A stretch of 64,000 nucleotides of DNA. It comes from Cardiocondyla obscurior. Its lineage: Eukaryota > Arthropoda > Insecta > Hymenoptera > Formicidae. Positions 38,630-48,162 of this stretch are shown piece after piece. Position 1 is the first letter of the stretch. Each line of letters starts with the position of its first letter. The notes under the pieces were generated by a model. It was not told where the DNA came from and did no database searches. It saw only the letters and a program-made list of their open reading frames with translations. The translations under genes and the position numbers were made by a program. The DNA lies in NCBI RefSeq assembly GCF_019399895.1, contig NC_091865.1, positions 3,539,001 through 3,603,000 on the forward strand, given 5' to 3'.

Positions 38630-38705
38630 GTGCGTGGCATATTTTTTTTACAACGCGTTGCGAAGAAAATTATATTACCTACGAAAAATAGCAATTAAAA
38701 TATAA

Positions 38706-41700
38706 AAAATAATTAAAATAATTAAAAGTGAGCTGACTATTACTCTCGCTTCGTGAAATGATCCAAGCGGGACAAGAAATTATTGTCGCGAAAAAACAGC
38801 TACAACGATTCGATTCAATGTAACACGGTTTGTTTTTTAAATAGGATATTAATAGGATATTAATCAGCGCACGATGCGATTTATTCCGTCATACAATTTT
38901 GTTGTTGCGTAAGCCTATTGGCGATTAATGGTGTGATAGATTTCACGAGCATGATATAAGCAGGAAATAGTAAAATGTTACGGCCGAAGTATGCGGATAA
39001 TAAAAGTCACGCGCACGATACGCAGAAAATGTAGACAGAGTTAATGGAAGAATGGTGTCACCAACGTGGACGACACACGGACCGTATCAGTACGTGTTAA
39101 TTCGCTACACGCAGCTCGCGTGGCGTTCATATTGAATCGTTACTTTTCATTTTCTTGGCCGTCGGCATAGTCGACCCGCGGCGTCGCTCGTGCAATCTCT
39201 GGCAGGTACGGTATTTAACTCGCTTGGATTATGAGGGTTTATGAAACTGGCACATAGGCTGAGATAAAAAAGCGTTTTAAGACGCAGTAGTTAGAAAGAC
39301 GGGGGGTTTTTTTTCTTTTTTAATAAAGACCGTACGAACAATAATTTTCTTTTTACACGCCTTCATTATTTAGGTCAAATCACGTTTAACAAAACTCGAC
39401 GCGGATTTCGTAATGTGCTTTTTTCCCTCGCTTTTATTTAAGATAACAATAAAATTTCCTGTATAAAAATTGCAGGGCACAAAGTATATCGTACTAAAAA
39501 TGTATTTTAACATGAAAACGCGAATGTGCTGATTAATCGTATGATAAATTTATTGAATTTTTGCTAGTAATTTTTAAAAGTCATTTTAACATTTTGTTAT
39601 AAACCTGATAGTCGAACACGATTAACAATTTGTAACTATCGATACGTAGTAAGGTAAAAAAAAGTATTTTGTCAGAGAGATTTGTATATGCGCTTTATAA
39701 TATATTTACCGAAGAAGCTGATGGAAATCAGGGTTTTAATAATATTTTTTATTTAACTACTCGTGGGATTTGCGTCTCCGTCCAAACGTATTTTTTGTAA
39801 TTTTACGGATTCAGATTTATACGTTGATGCTAAATGCATACCTTTAAAATCGATATAATCGAATAATAATTGAACCGAATTATAGCGAAATGTGTGAACG
39901 GAGGCAAAATATTCCGTCCCGCTTGATAAAGCATTTACGCCCAGGCGCGGAGCTTTGTACGATTACCAACCAGCCGCGTATCGTAAACTATTTTACAAAA
40001 TATATATGGAAGCGACATTGGGACGCCACAACTAAACGATAAACTAACCGTAGCAAATAGTTTGCTGGATAGTATATTGAACATTGGTGTGTGTACAGAA
40101 GTTAAATAACCTGCTCCGTTGTCTAGTATGTAGCAATTCCAAATATAAATTATCTCGAATCGATTGACAGCTTCGTTAATTGTAAAATAAATGGCAGAAA
40201 ATAACAGATAGCTGTTGTAACAATGAAATTCTAACAAATATTTAAAAAAAAGTAGAAAAACTTCTGCTATCTCGTTCTGGCACTCAATGTTTAATCATAT
40301 TTCTCAAACTTTCTGCTAGATTAGTTATTTTAGAAAGCGTATGTGTGTATGCATGTATGAGAACAAGTGTGACAAGAACGAGTAATGTTAACGGGGAAAA
40401 CCGCGGCGCGGAAAAGTGTAGAGGATAAGGAATACGAAGGAGAGAATAAGTAAACGAGTGACTATATAAGTAAGGAAGCGAGTAAGTCTAGTAAGTAAGT
40501 AAGTTAGAATAGAGGGAACGCGCGCGAGTGCCCAAGACGGCCAGTACACGAACGCGGGTCCCGCAGTGTGTCTGCAGCAATTTGCAACTTTTAATAGTTA
40601 GCGGGTTGCGAGGTCGTCTGCCGGTCCAGAGCCCGTTGTTTTATGGTTTATAGAGGAGGAAAGCAAGTTTACATGTCGTAGTTTTGAACAGTTAATGCAC
40701 ACGCGCCTTATGCTGAACCTTGGCTCTTGCCATATTTATATATTAAAAGGTGAAGTTTCCGTCCGATACGCCACTTTCGTATTACTCTAGGCGTACATCT
40801 AAACTTCCGTTTTGAATAAACCGTATGTGAAATGAGGTCAACTTACCATTCTAATTTTACAGTCGCGTAAATTGATGATTAAAATTTGCATTATTGATAG
40901 GAATAAAATATTTTAAAACTAGTGAAAATTTAATACTTAACAGCTCGACAGTTTTACTTGAATTTAATTCGCACAGAAATTTTTAAATTCCGTTTTGGTT
41001 TGCTGGTCTCGTAATCACATGTAGAAATGACTTGAGAAAAATCGAAATTTCTTATCACTCTCGCACCATTGCGTATATAATAGGAAATTTTATAGACTAC
41101 TTTATAAACTGTGGTGGAAAACAATTTTACAAATTATTGAATTGTTGCACAAAGTAATATTGCGGCGTCATGGGGGGTAAGGGGATAGATCAGGGCGACA
41201 CTTTAATGCGAGGTTTAGACCACGGTAGAGGAACGATTACATATTACAAATGTGAAGGTTGAGTTACTGCGAGCGAATATCGGCAGGAAATCGGGCAGAA
41301 ATTGCAAGCTACTGCACTTTTGATCTCAGTCGCCTGCCGGTCAGATATTTATTGTCCTATTATCGTGATTGATGCGCGGCTGGCTGCCCACTGGCTAGTA
41401 TCTTATATAAGTACATTTAATGGGGTAAGGCCGTTTCAGACTTTCGCATGACGAAGGGCGCCAATCTTATATTGTCGTTTAACGTTATGGTCGATGCAGC
41501 GTCCAATACGGTGGGGTGGATTTGTATCGTTTTCTTACTTATGCCTTCTTATTTTCAAGCCACATGGCGCCATTAGTCGACGCGGTACCGCTAACGCTTC
41601 TCGCCTGCTGTGGTAATAAGTCACGGAAATGCTATCGTAAGAAATTTACGGAACGCTCGCTTACTTTCCGCGTGTACGGGAAGCACATTCGCGAACCGGG

Positions 41701-42817
41701 TTCTCCAGTAAACCCCGTGACAATCCGTGTCGGGTCAATCGTTAATTACGCTGTAAATATCAGCACTTCGAAAACTCGCGGTACATTGGCCTCGCTCGTT
41801 TTTAGGTTCGGTCTAATTGATTCTTTTTACCGTCACAAACATATGTGTGACAACGATTTCGTGCGAAAAAAAAGGAAAAAAGAACTTGGGCATTTTCGCA
41901 AAAATTAAATTAAAAGTCGACAATGGAAAAAAAGATTAGTCAATCGCTTGGATAAACTATTTGTTAATTGCTAATTAGCTGGTTGCAAATAAATCAATCT
42001 CTGTATCGCGTGTTAATCATTAAAATAATTCGTTAGTATAAATATCTTTCGTTTACATATCAATACACTGTAAGTAGAAAATTGATTTATAATGTCATTT
42101 TCGGTGTGACCGCAATAACAGTTATGATTTCAATAGTGCTTGAATTTCAATTTGTTCATTATTAACTGATTACGCTGATTGTATAAAATCGATACTGTGA
42201 GCTTCAGCCAGAATTTACGAGTTATCCTGATCAGCGCTTGCGCTCATAAATTTGTGTAGATAGGTCAAACAATTTATTTTACCATCACGATTATATTTGA
42301 TTCAGGGAGTAATAAATTTTTTTCGTTTAATTTATATAAAGAATTCTTGTCTACACACCGTTAATGATTGCAGTCCATCAGCTATAACTAATACACTGTT
42401 ATTTTCGATCTCAAAAATATAAAGAATTGTTAAAAAACAGATATTACGTAAAAGTGATGTTTTTGCACTAACTAAATTCAATGGTGTTATATCGTGTAGC
42501 ATCGATGGTGTACAATATCACAACCGTGATAATTAAAAGTAGAAATTTATATTTTTAAAAACATATATATTTCTTATTTGTTTCAGCATAAATAAATTGA
42601 ATAATTTAATAGTCTTGACCGAAGTTATTGCAGGTGTCCTAATTATTGTATTTTATTAAATGTAATACATCGAAAAATTTTTATTGTTTAAAAATTATTT
42701 ATACTTGACTGCCATTACCATTTTTGTTGCGTTTGTTTTAGAAGAAAAGAAGTTTATTTTAGTAAAATGTCGAATAAGTTTGACGAAAGATATGCATATA
42801 TGATATTTAATTTTCAG
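38706..42817. other. Non-coding spacer between copies A and B
   Basis: A+T-rich with a GC-richer block at 39.0-39.2 kb and another at about 40.5-40.65 kb. An AAGT repeat near 40481-40505 creates a row of GTAAGT strings that mimic donors. A 130-codon plus-strand frame (41516-41908) and a 100-codon minus frame (39935-40237) have no recognisable domain. A short tandem AATAGGATATT pair lies near 38.84 kb. Confidence 0.5.
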
Positions 42818-43384
42818 TCGCGCGGGTTTCACCGTAGACGCGAAGAAGTCGGGTGAGTTCGTGGGTGCTCGGAGGTGATCGGTTGCGTCACTTCGGCACG
42901 TAGGCCCCTTTGCCGGTAGTCTCGGTCAAGCCAGTCCAATTCTGGAGCCGTTCCGTGGCGGAGCTCTCGTCGTTCGCGCTCGGCGAGTGACTCAATTTAA
43001 TTAATAAAGTTTAACTTCTGTTCGAACTTGGGCCTAGAGGAGAACGACCCGAGAGGAGGACGGACCGAGAGGAGAACGGGTCGAGAGGAGAACGGGCAGA
43101 GGAAAACGAGCCGAGAGGAGGACGGGCTGAAAGGAGGACTGGCCGAGAGAAGGACTGGCCGAGAGGAGAACTGGCCAAGAAGAGGATGGATCAAGAGCAT
43201 ATCTAGTGAGCCACAGCGAAGTACTGTGGCCTGTCGGTCATCGTTATGGTCCTATCCTGTTCTTTCCCCGGCTCCGAACAGTAGGCGCGGTATCAGGATG
43301 CGAGGCACCGGTCGTTTTCGTGCGCTGGCATGTGGTGGCCCGTAGACAAACATAGTACGTAGTGCGCCGCGTCAAAGTTTCAAG
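42818..43384 (+). ncRNA. Exon-like block B1 with purine-rich minisatellite
   Basis: Starts after TTTAATTTTCAG and ends before a strong donor (CAAG then GTAAGA at 43385). The 567-nt block is the first, diverged unit of the 408-bp array plus an extra ~150 bases near 43.21-43.37 kb. It contains a ten-copy 16-bp purine-rich repeat. No frame is plausible as protein: a 105-codon frame here only reflects the repeat. The GAGAGGAGAACGG units resemble purine-rich exonic splicing enhancers, which would fit an exon. Confidence 0.45.
43035..43195 (+). repeat. 16-bp purine-rich minisatellite, about 10 copies
   Basis: Imperfect copies of GAGAGGAGAACGGGCC. Later copies vary to GACTGGCC and AAGAGGATGGATC. 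A shorter and more degenerate stretch of about seven copies is present in the next 408-bp unit (about 43645-43762) and again 408 bases further. The unit is not a multiple of three, so it is not expected to be coding. Confidence 0.85.
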
Positions 43385-44442
43385 GTAAGATTGCGTTCAA
43401 GGTTACTAGAACGGGCTAACGTAATAACGAGGCTCGAAAGAATCGGGCGAATTCGCGCGCGCTCGTGCACGATCGGTCGCGCCACTTAGTCACGTAGGCC
43501 CCTCTGACCGTCGTTCCGGACGAGTCCAGTCCGGATTCTGGAGCGTTCCGTGGCGGAGCTCTCGTCGTTCGCGCTCGGTGATTAACTTAATTTAATTAAT
43601 ATAGTTATCAATACTACGCGTATTAGTTTCTGTTCGAACTCGGACCTACAGGGGGACGAACCGAAAGAAGGACGAGGCCGAGAGGAGGACGCGTCGAGAG
43701 GAGAACGGGGCCGAGAGGAGGACGGGCCGAGAAGTGTACGGGTCGAGAGATGAGTCAAGGGCATGCCTAGTGAGCCGCGGCGGAGTTTCAAGGTAAAATC
43801 GCGATCAAGGTTACTGGAGCAGGCTAACATAATAACGAGGCTCGAAAGAATCGGGCGGGTTTGCGCGCGCTCGTGCACGATCGGTCGCGCCACTTAGTCA
43901 CGTAGGCCCCTCTTACCGCCGTTCCGGGCGAGTCCATTCCGGATTCTGGAGCGTTCCGTGGCGGAGCTCTCGTCGTTCGCGCTCGGTGATTAACTTAATT
44001 TAATTAATATAGTTATCAATACTACGCGTATTAGTTTCTGTTCGAACTCGGACCTACAGGGGGACGAACCGAAAAAAGGACGAGGCCGAGAGGAGGACGC
44101 GTCGAGAGGAGAACGGGGCCGAGAGGAGGACGGGCCGAGAAGTGTACGGGTCGAGAGATGAGTCAAGGGCATGCCTAGTGAGCCGCGGCGGAGTTTCAAG
44201 GTAAAATCGCGATCAAGGTTACTGGAGCAGGCTAACATAATAACGAGGCTCGAAAGAATCGGGCGGGTTTGCGCGCGCTCGTGCACGATCGGTCGCGCCA
44301 CTTAGTCACGTAGGCCCCTCTTACCGCCGTTCCGGGCGAGTCCATTCCGGATTCTGGAGCGTTCCTTGGCGAAGCTCTCGTCGTTCGCGCTCGGTGGTTA
44401 ACTCAATTTAATTAATATATTTATCAATACTACGCGTATTAG
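43381..44442 (+). repeat. 408-bp tandem repeat array, two full units and a partial third
   Basis: Units start at 43381, 43789 and 44197, exactly 408 bases apart. The third is cut off near 44442 after TACGCGTATTAG. A diverged, longer unit precedes them (B1). Over 43582-43893 versus 43990-44301 I find a single base difference, so that duplication is recent. The first 140 bases of unit one differ more from units two and three, which agree with each other. The donor-like CAAG|GTAAGA at the first unit's start has become CAAG|GTAAAA in the next two, a weaker splice site. Minus-strand frames of 103 codons repeat with the unit and are not gene-like. Confidence 0.92.
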
Positions 44443-44553
44443 CTTCCGACCTTGATACTCTTTTTACACATATTCTTTTACGTATGAACGATCTTGTCGC
44501 AATGACTGGGCTCTCAAGGACAGTATTTAATCGCAATTATTTTTCTGTTTCAG

Positions 44554-44699
44554 ATTGAAAATCCGGAGAAGAGCCAAGGCAGTCTCGTGATGTGTGGCCA
44601 GAGGTGAGGATCCGCTTAACATCCTGGACAACTCGATATGAGGAGGAAAAGGAGGAAGAAGTCTTGCAAGTGGTCTCGCATCAGCGGAACAACCGCATG
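44554..44699 (+). ncRNA. Exon-like block B2
   Basis: 146 nt between TTTTTCTGTTTCAG and a donor (CATG then GTAAGAATT). An internal alternative donor, CCAGAG then GTGAGG near 44603, could shorten it. It is homologous to B3: both contain AACATCCTG followed by a GAGGAGGA-rich stretch, end in TCNGCNGARCAAC..., and share the downstream GTAAGAATT...TTTTTTG intron start. No frame runs from the acceptor through both B2 and B3. Confidence 0.5.
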
Positions 44700-44814
44700 G
44701 TAAGAATTATTTTTTGCTTAAAAAATAACGCGGAGAGTACATACGACGCCAATACGTTTTTATAATATTTTTCTATATTTGATTAATCAAGCAAAACTTG
44801 TCTTCTGTTTTCAG

Positions 44815-44921
44815 GTAAAGATATAGTGAAGTGTTGGACGTGTCTGTGGGTCAACAGCCAACATCCTGAGAGGAGGAGGAGGCCCAGGATGGGCATCCTG
44901 CTTCGGCTGAGCAACGTTTCG
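44815..44921 (+). ncRNA. Exon-like block B3, homologue of B2
   Basis: 107 nt between CTTCTGTTTTCAG and a donor (TTTCG then GTAAGAATT). The preceding intron end (TTAATCAAGCAAAACTTGT) matches the one before A2, linking copies A and B. One frame is open over the block (35 codons, Trp/Cys near the start then a run of Arg) and continues into B4. It is not reached in phase from B2, so coding would require a different upstream exon. Confidence 0.5.
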
Positions 44922-45197
44922 GTAAGAATTTTTTTTTTGTTTAAAATTAACTGTTTTTTCATGATATTCATTTAAATTGTTGTTTTAATAAAAATTAAAA
45001 TAAAAAATTTAATAATATAGAACGATAATTTATATTTTGGAAAAGATTGATTTATTAAAGATTTTATTTGATAACAAGTAAATTAATTTTGTATTGTTTA
45101 ATTGAATAATTAATTAGAGTCACGTAAGAATTATATTTTCAACAGTGAATATTATTCAAAACGTCTCTACAATTAATATTTTATTTTTATGTTACAG

Positions 45198-45244
45198 TGT
45201 CATCAAATCTGCCTTGCTGAACTCAGCCGCTGCGCATCGAACCG
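45198..45244 (+). ncRNA. Exon-like block B4, homologue of A4
   Basis: 47 nt between TTTTTATGTTACAG and a consensus donor (ACCG then GTGAGT). Exon and preceding intron align with A4. The intact donor implies at least one further exon downstream or read-through into A+T-rich DNA. I could not find the next exon with confidence. Confidence 0.5.
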
Positions 45245-46253
45245 GTGAGTCGACAATATTGTTTTGCATAGGTGATGGGTTTTTGCTTAAGTTTCAGCGT
45301 TCGAGGAAATTGTACAAATTGTACAATTTATTAAAATTTAAAATAGGTATCGCATTTAAATTAATTTAATACATAAAAAGATCGCGTAACTCGCCCATTA
45401 TTATTATATTATAATTATTAATTTGCGTAATACTTTAAAATTATTACCGGGCCGTTAATAACTATCGTTAAAACGTGTTAAACTATATTTTCTTGACAAC
45501 TGAGATATACTTTGTCGGCACGAAAAAGAATTAACCGAAAAAATCAATCGGCATCGGCATTAATTATTTTTAAAACCATTATTATATATTAATAGGAAAT
45601 TGATAAAAAATTATATTTAATATTTAAATTAATAATATTAACAATTGAAGTATTTATAATAAAAATACTAAAGTTTTATAAAAGAAATTTTGAACATAGA
45701 CCACAGTTAAAGTATTTTGTCGATTTTATTACATGTCCACAAAAATCGACTGTAGTCAGAATTGTATCTATTTTTTTTTTTTTATTCGTATTGGCTATAA
45801 GTCATCGACAGTACACTCTTTGTTTCTGCGTCGGACAGCTTCGTGATTACAACTGTACCTCTTGATACGCGAATGCGTCTAGAGATCTGAAAGCGTTTTA
45901 GTACATCAAGTTCTTTTTTTTTTTCTCGGTTTTCTATTTATTCATTGACCAAATCGTTTATCTCACGCGGTGTCGCTCGTCGGGCATCCAGAAAGTTTCT
46001 TTCCAGCTTTCTTGTTCGAAAAGTTAAGGAAACAGTATCAAATCCTTCGTGCACATGGCCGTGCGAGCGTTTGTTTCGAATGCGGGTGTTAGTCTCATAC
46101 GTACATATACATGGCGGTTGGTGTTTCAGTCGGTGGTCGGATAGGGAATATACACGAAATACAAAGTAAAAGAGAGGCTGAAGAAGAGTGGTGGAAGGGA
46201 AAAAAAATTTAAAAAAAAAAAGATAGAGAAAAGGAATAAGATAGGAATGAGAA
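45245..46253. other. Spacer between copy B and the small membrane-protein ORF
   Basis: A+T-rich to about 45.9 kb with a T run near 45772-45783, then more mixed sequence at 45.95-46.14 kb. The last hundred bases before the ORF are purine-rich (AAAAAAAAAGATAGAGAAAAGG-like) and could be a 5' untranslated region. A minus-strand frame of 124 codons at 45938-46312 looks incidental. Confidence 0.4.
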
Positions 46254-46559
46254 ATGAGAAGAAGAAATCTTTTCAAGTTAGGCTTAGGGTGTATGTACGT
46301 AATCGGATGCAATGCGGTAGTTGTGATAGCGATAGGGATCCTGTTAGTGTGCGCACTCTGCAGATGTAGGAATTCACCATACCAGAATCATATGATATAT
46401 GATTATGCCTTATGCCCCCCGTTCATATCTTATTATATATCACCACTATCGTATACATTACCGCCTCAGTCGTCCACTTGGTCTGGACATACCTCAAGGA
46501 CTGAAGTGGCTTCGGTTTATTCGCCGCATATCGTTTGCTTATCGAAGTGCATTTGTTGA
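46254..46559 (+). CDS. Hypothetical small single-pass membrane protein, 101 aa
   Basis: An uninterrupted frame begins at an ATG preceded two codons earlier by an in-frame TGA, so the start is fixed. A basic start (MRRR) is followed by a hydrophobic stretch at about residues 14-36 ending in a Cys/Arg-rich juxtamembrane turn (LLVCALCRCR). The remainder is polar, rich in Tyr, Pro and Ser (YYISPL, TLPPQSS), and the C-terminus is Cys-rich (CLSKCIC). Layout suggests a type I/III single-span protein with a short cytoplasmic tail. Polyadenylation signals lie 126 and 151 bases past the stop. I do not recognise the family. A chance frame, a retrocopy remnant or a lineage-specific gene are all possible. 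Confidence 0.35.
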   Translation: MRRRNLFKLGLGCMYVIGCNAVVVIAIGILLVCALCRCRNSPYQNHMIYDYALCPPFISYYISPLSYTLPPQSSTWSGHTSRTEVASVYSPHIVCLSKCIC

Positions 46560-46684
46560 ATGTACGAATCACGATCGTGTGGATAGGAATATGTCAAATA
46601 TACGTATAATGATTGCGCGAATATAAAATATTGGGGAAAAATATAAGTTGTAGATAAAGTTAATGTAAAAATTTGCGGTAAAGT

Positions 46685-46719
46685 AATAAATCTGTTTGAA
46701 TTTGAGCTCAATAAATAAA
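46685..46719 (+). terminator. Polyadenylation signals (AATAAA x3)
   Basis: AATAAA occurs at 46685-46690, 46710-46715 and 46714-46719, downstream of the 46254-46559 ORF. They would suit its 3' end but are common by chance in such A+T-rich DNA. Confidence 0.3.
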
Positions 46720-48113
46720 AATGTAAATTTTTTTAAGAGCACGATAAATATAATAAATTAATTTTTTTATATTATAATTATTGTTAAATAATCACGAGGT
46801 GAATTGTTAGCATGAGTCGTACGGATAATTCTTTTGAAATTTTTACGTGGTTTAATAATTATTTCAATAATGAATTGATTATCTACATGTGATTGATGGT
46901 TTAAAAGCATCTTCCTGTCGCGTTTGTAATTGTAAATTTGTTTGTCAATTTAATCAACTGTCAAATGTCATGATCGTCGTTTTTGTACTATCTATCGCGA
47001 GTAATTACACGTGTATTTGAACAGTACTTCACAAACCAGCAGTTAACAAACGTTGTATACAGTTATGCAATAGACATTAACGAAACTATGTAGTATCAAT
47101 CGAATTTAAAGCCACAACGCAACGTAGATATTTTTAGAACATCATAGATTCTGATTAAAATTTTTAATAAAATAATTTATTACATTAATATATTAGACAA
47201 AAAAATTTATCACAATAAAAAAGAAAAAAAAAATTTTATTTTTGTAATTTTAATACATAAATTGAATTAAACTCTAGATAATAAAGTGTCTAAATGGACG
47301 TTATTTGATTTGTATTTTTTAAAAATATTTTTGTATATATTTTGATTTATTTGATCATTAAGCAACGTTGTATGCGGGAGAATAATAACGAAATTTCGTT
47401 CAACACAACCCTCGTTTCACGGAGAAATTTACAATCGCCCCTCAGGGTAACATTGGTTCGTATACAGTAGGTTACTAGCAAATATGCATTCCATGCATAT
47501 CCGAGATCGACCATAGCTTAAATAATAAAAGATCAATTCCCATATATCACTTTCTATTAGTACGTCCCTCGGTACGCACACGTGTCATGCATCAACCCAA
47601 CCTATCCTAAAGACCATTTAAACCAAGTAGAAATGAAAGAAAATAGTCCTCGGAGAAAACGTAGCTATCAAATATTTATCAGAAACCAAAAAAGTGTTTT
47701 AAACGTGTAATGCTTAGATAAGATAGAATTTTATTTTTGCTTTTTTTGCCGCGCAAGTTTGCGTAACTCAACAGTAACAATTTAAATGCAACGTTTGTTG
47801 AAATAATCCTAAAATCTTTGTATGTTTCTTAAATGTCCAACCAAGCGAGGGAAATAAATCTCAATCGCTTACAGTAGCTTTTAATTAATTATTTCGTAAC
47901 GATGATTAAAACGTGCTAGCAAATTATCGTTTTGGCAAAACGAACGATGACAGAAAATGAGTTTAAACGCGAATGCCCTTTCGTCAAGTGAATTTTGTAT
48001 ATTATACTCTCGGTGACCCGCGTAAAACGCAGTTTAGCCATAGTTGCGCCGGTAGCTCGACGACGAACGATGCGCTAGGCATTCCTGACAGAAAGCACGT
48101 ACGCGTTCGCTAA
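46720..48113. other. Non-coding stretch, no gene seen
   Basis: A+T-rich with A and T runs. No frame of note and no splice-bounded block. It becomes GC-richer after 48.0 kb. Confidence 0.6.
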
Positions 48114-48118
48114 GGTTA

Positions 48119-48162
48119 AGCGAGAAAGCTTGACGCAAGCTTTTGGCGGAAGCTTCTCATCG
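48119..48162. promoter_or_regulatory. Heat-shock-element-like dyad cluster
   Basis: Three AAGCTT cores lie within about 35 bases, including a perfect GAAGCTTC (GAA-nn-TTC) dyad near 48149 and the dyad AAGCTTGACGCAAGCTT. The outer parts (GCGAGAAAGCTT and AAGCTTCTCATCGC) are also nearly complementary. GAA/TTC alternation is the HSF-binding pattern. The core is shared with 55099-55126. No heat-shock gene lies beside it. Confidence 0.35.

Noticed and set aside
40481..40505. Row of GTAAGT strings resembling several splice donors
   Set aside because: It is an AAGT simple repeat; no exon-like block precedes it.
43582..44301. Two near-identical 103-codon minus-strand frames
   Set aside because: They simply recur with the 408-bp tandem unit; composition is S/R/P low-complexity from the minisatellite.
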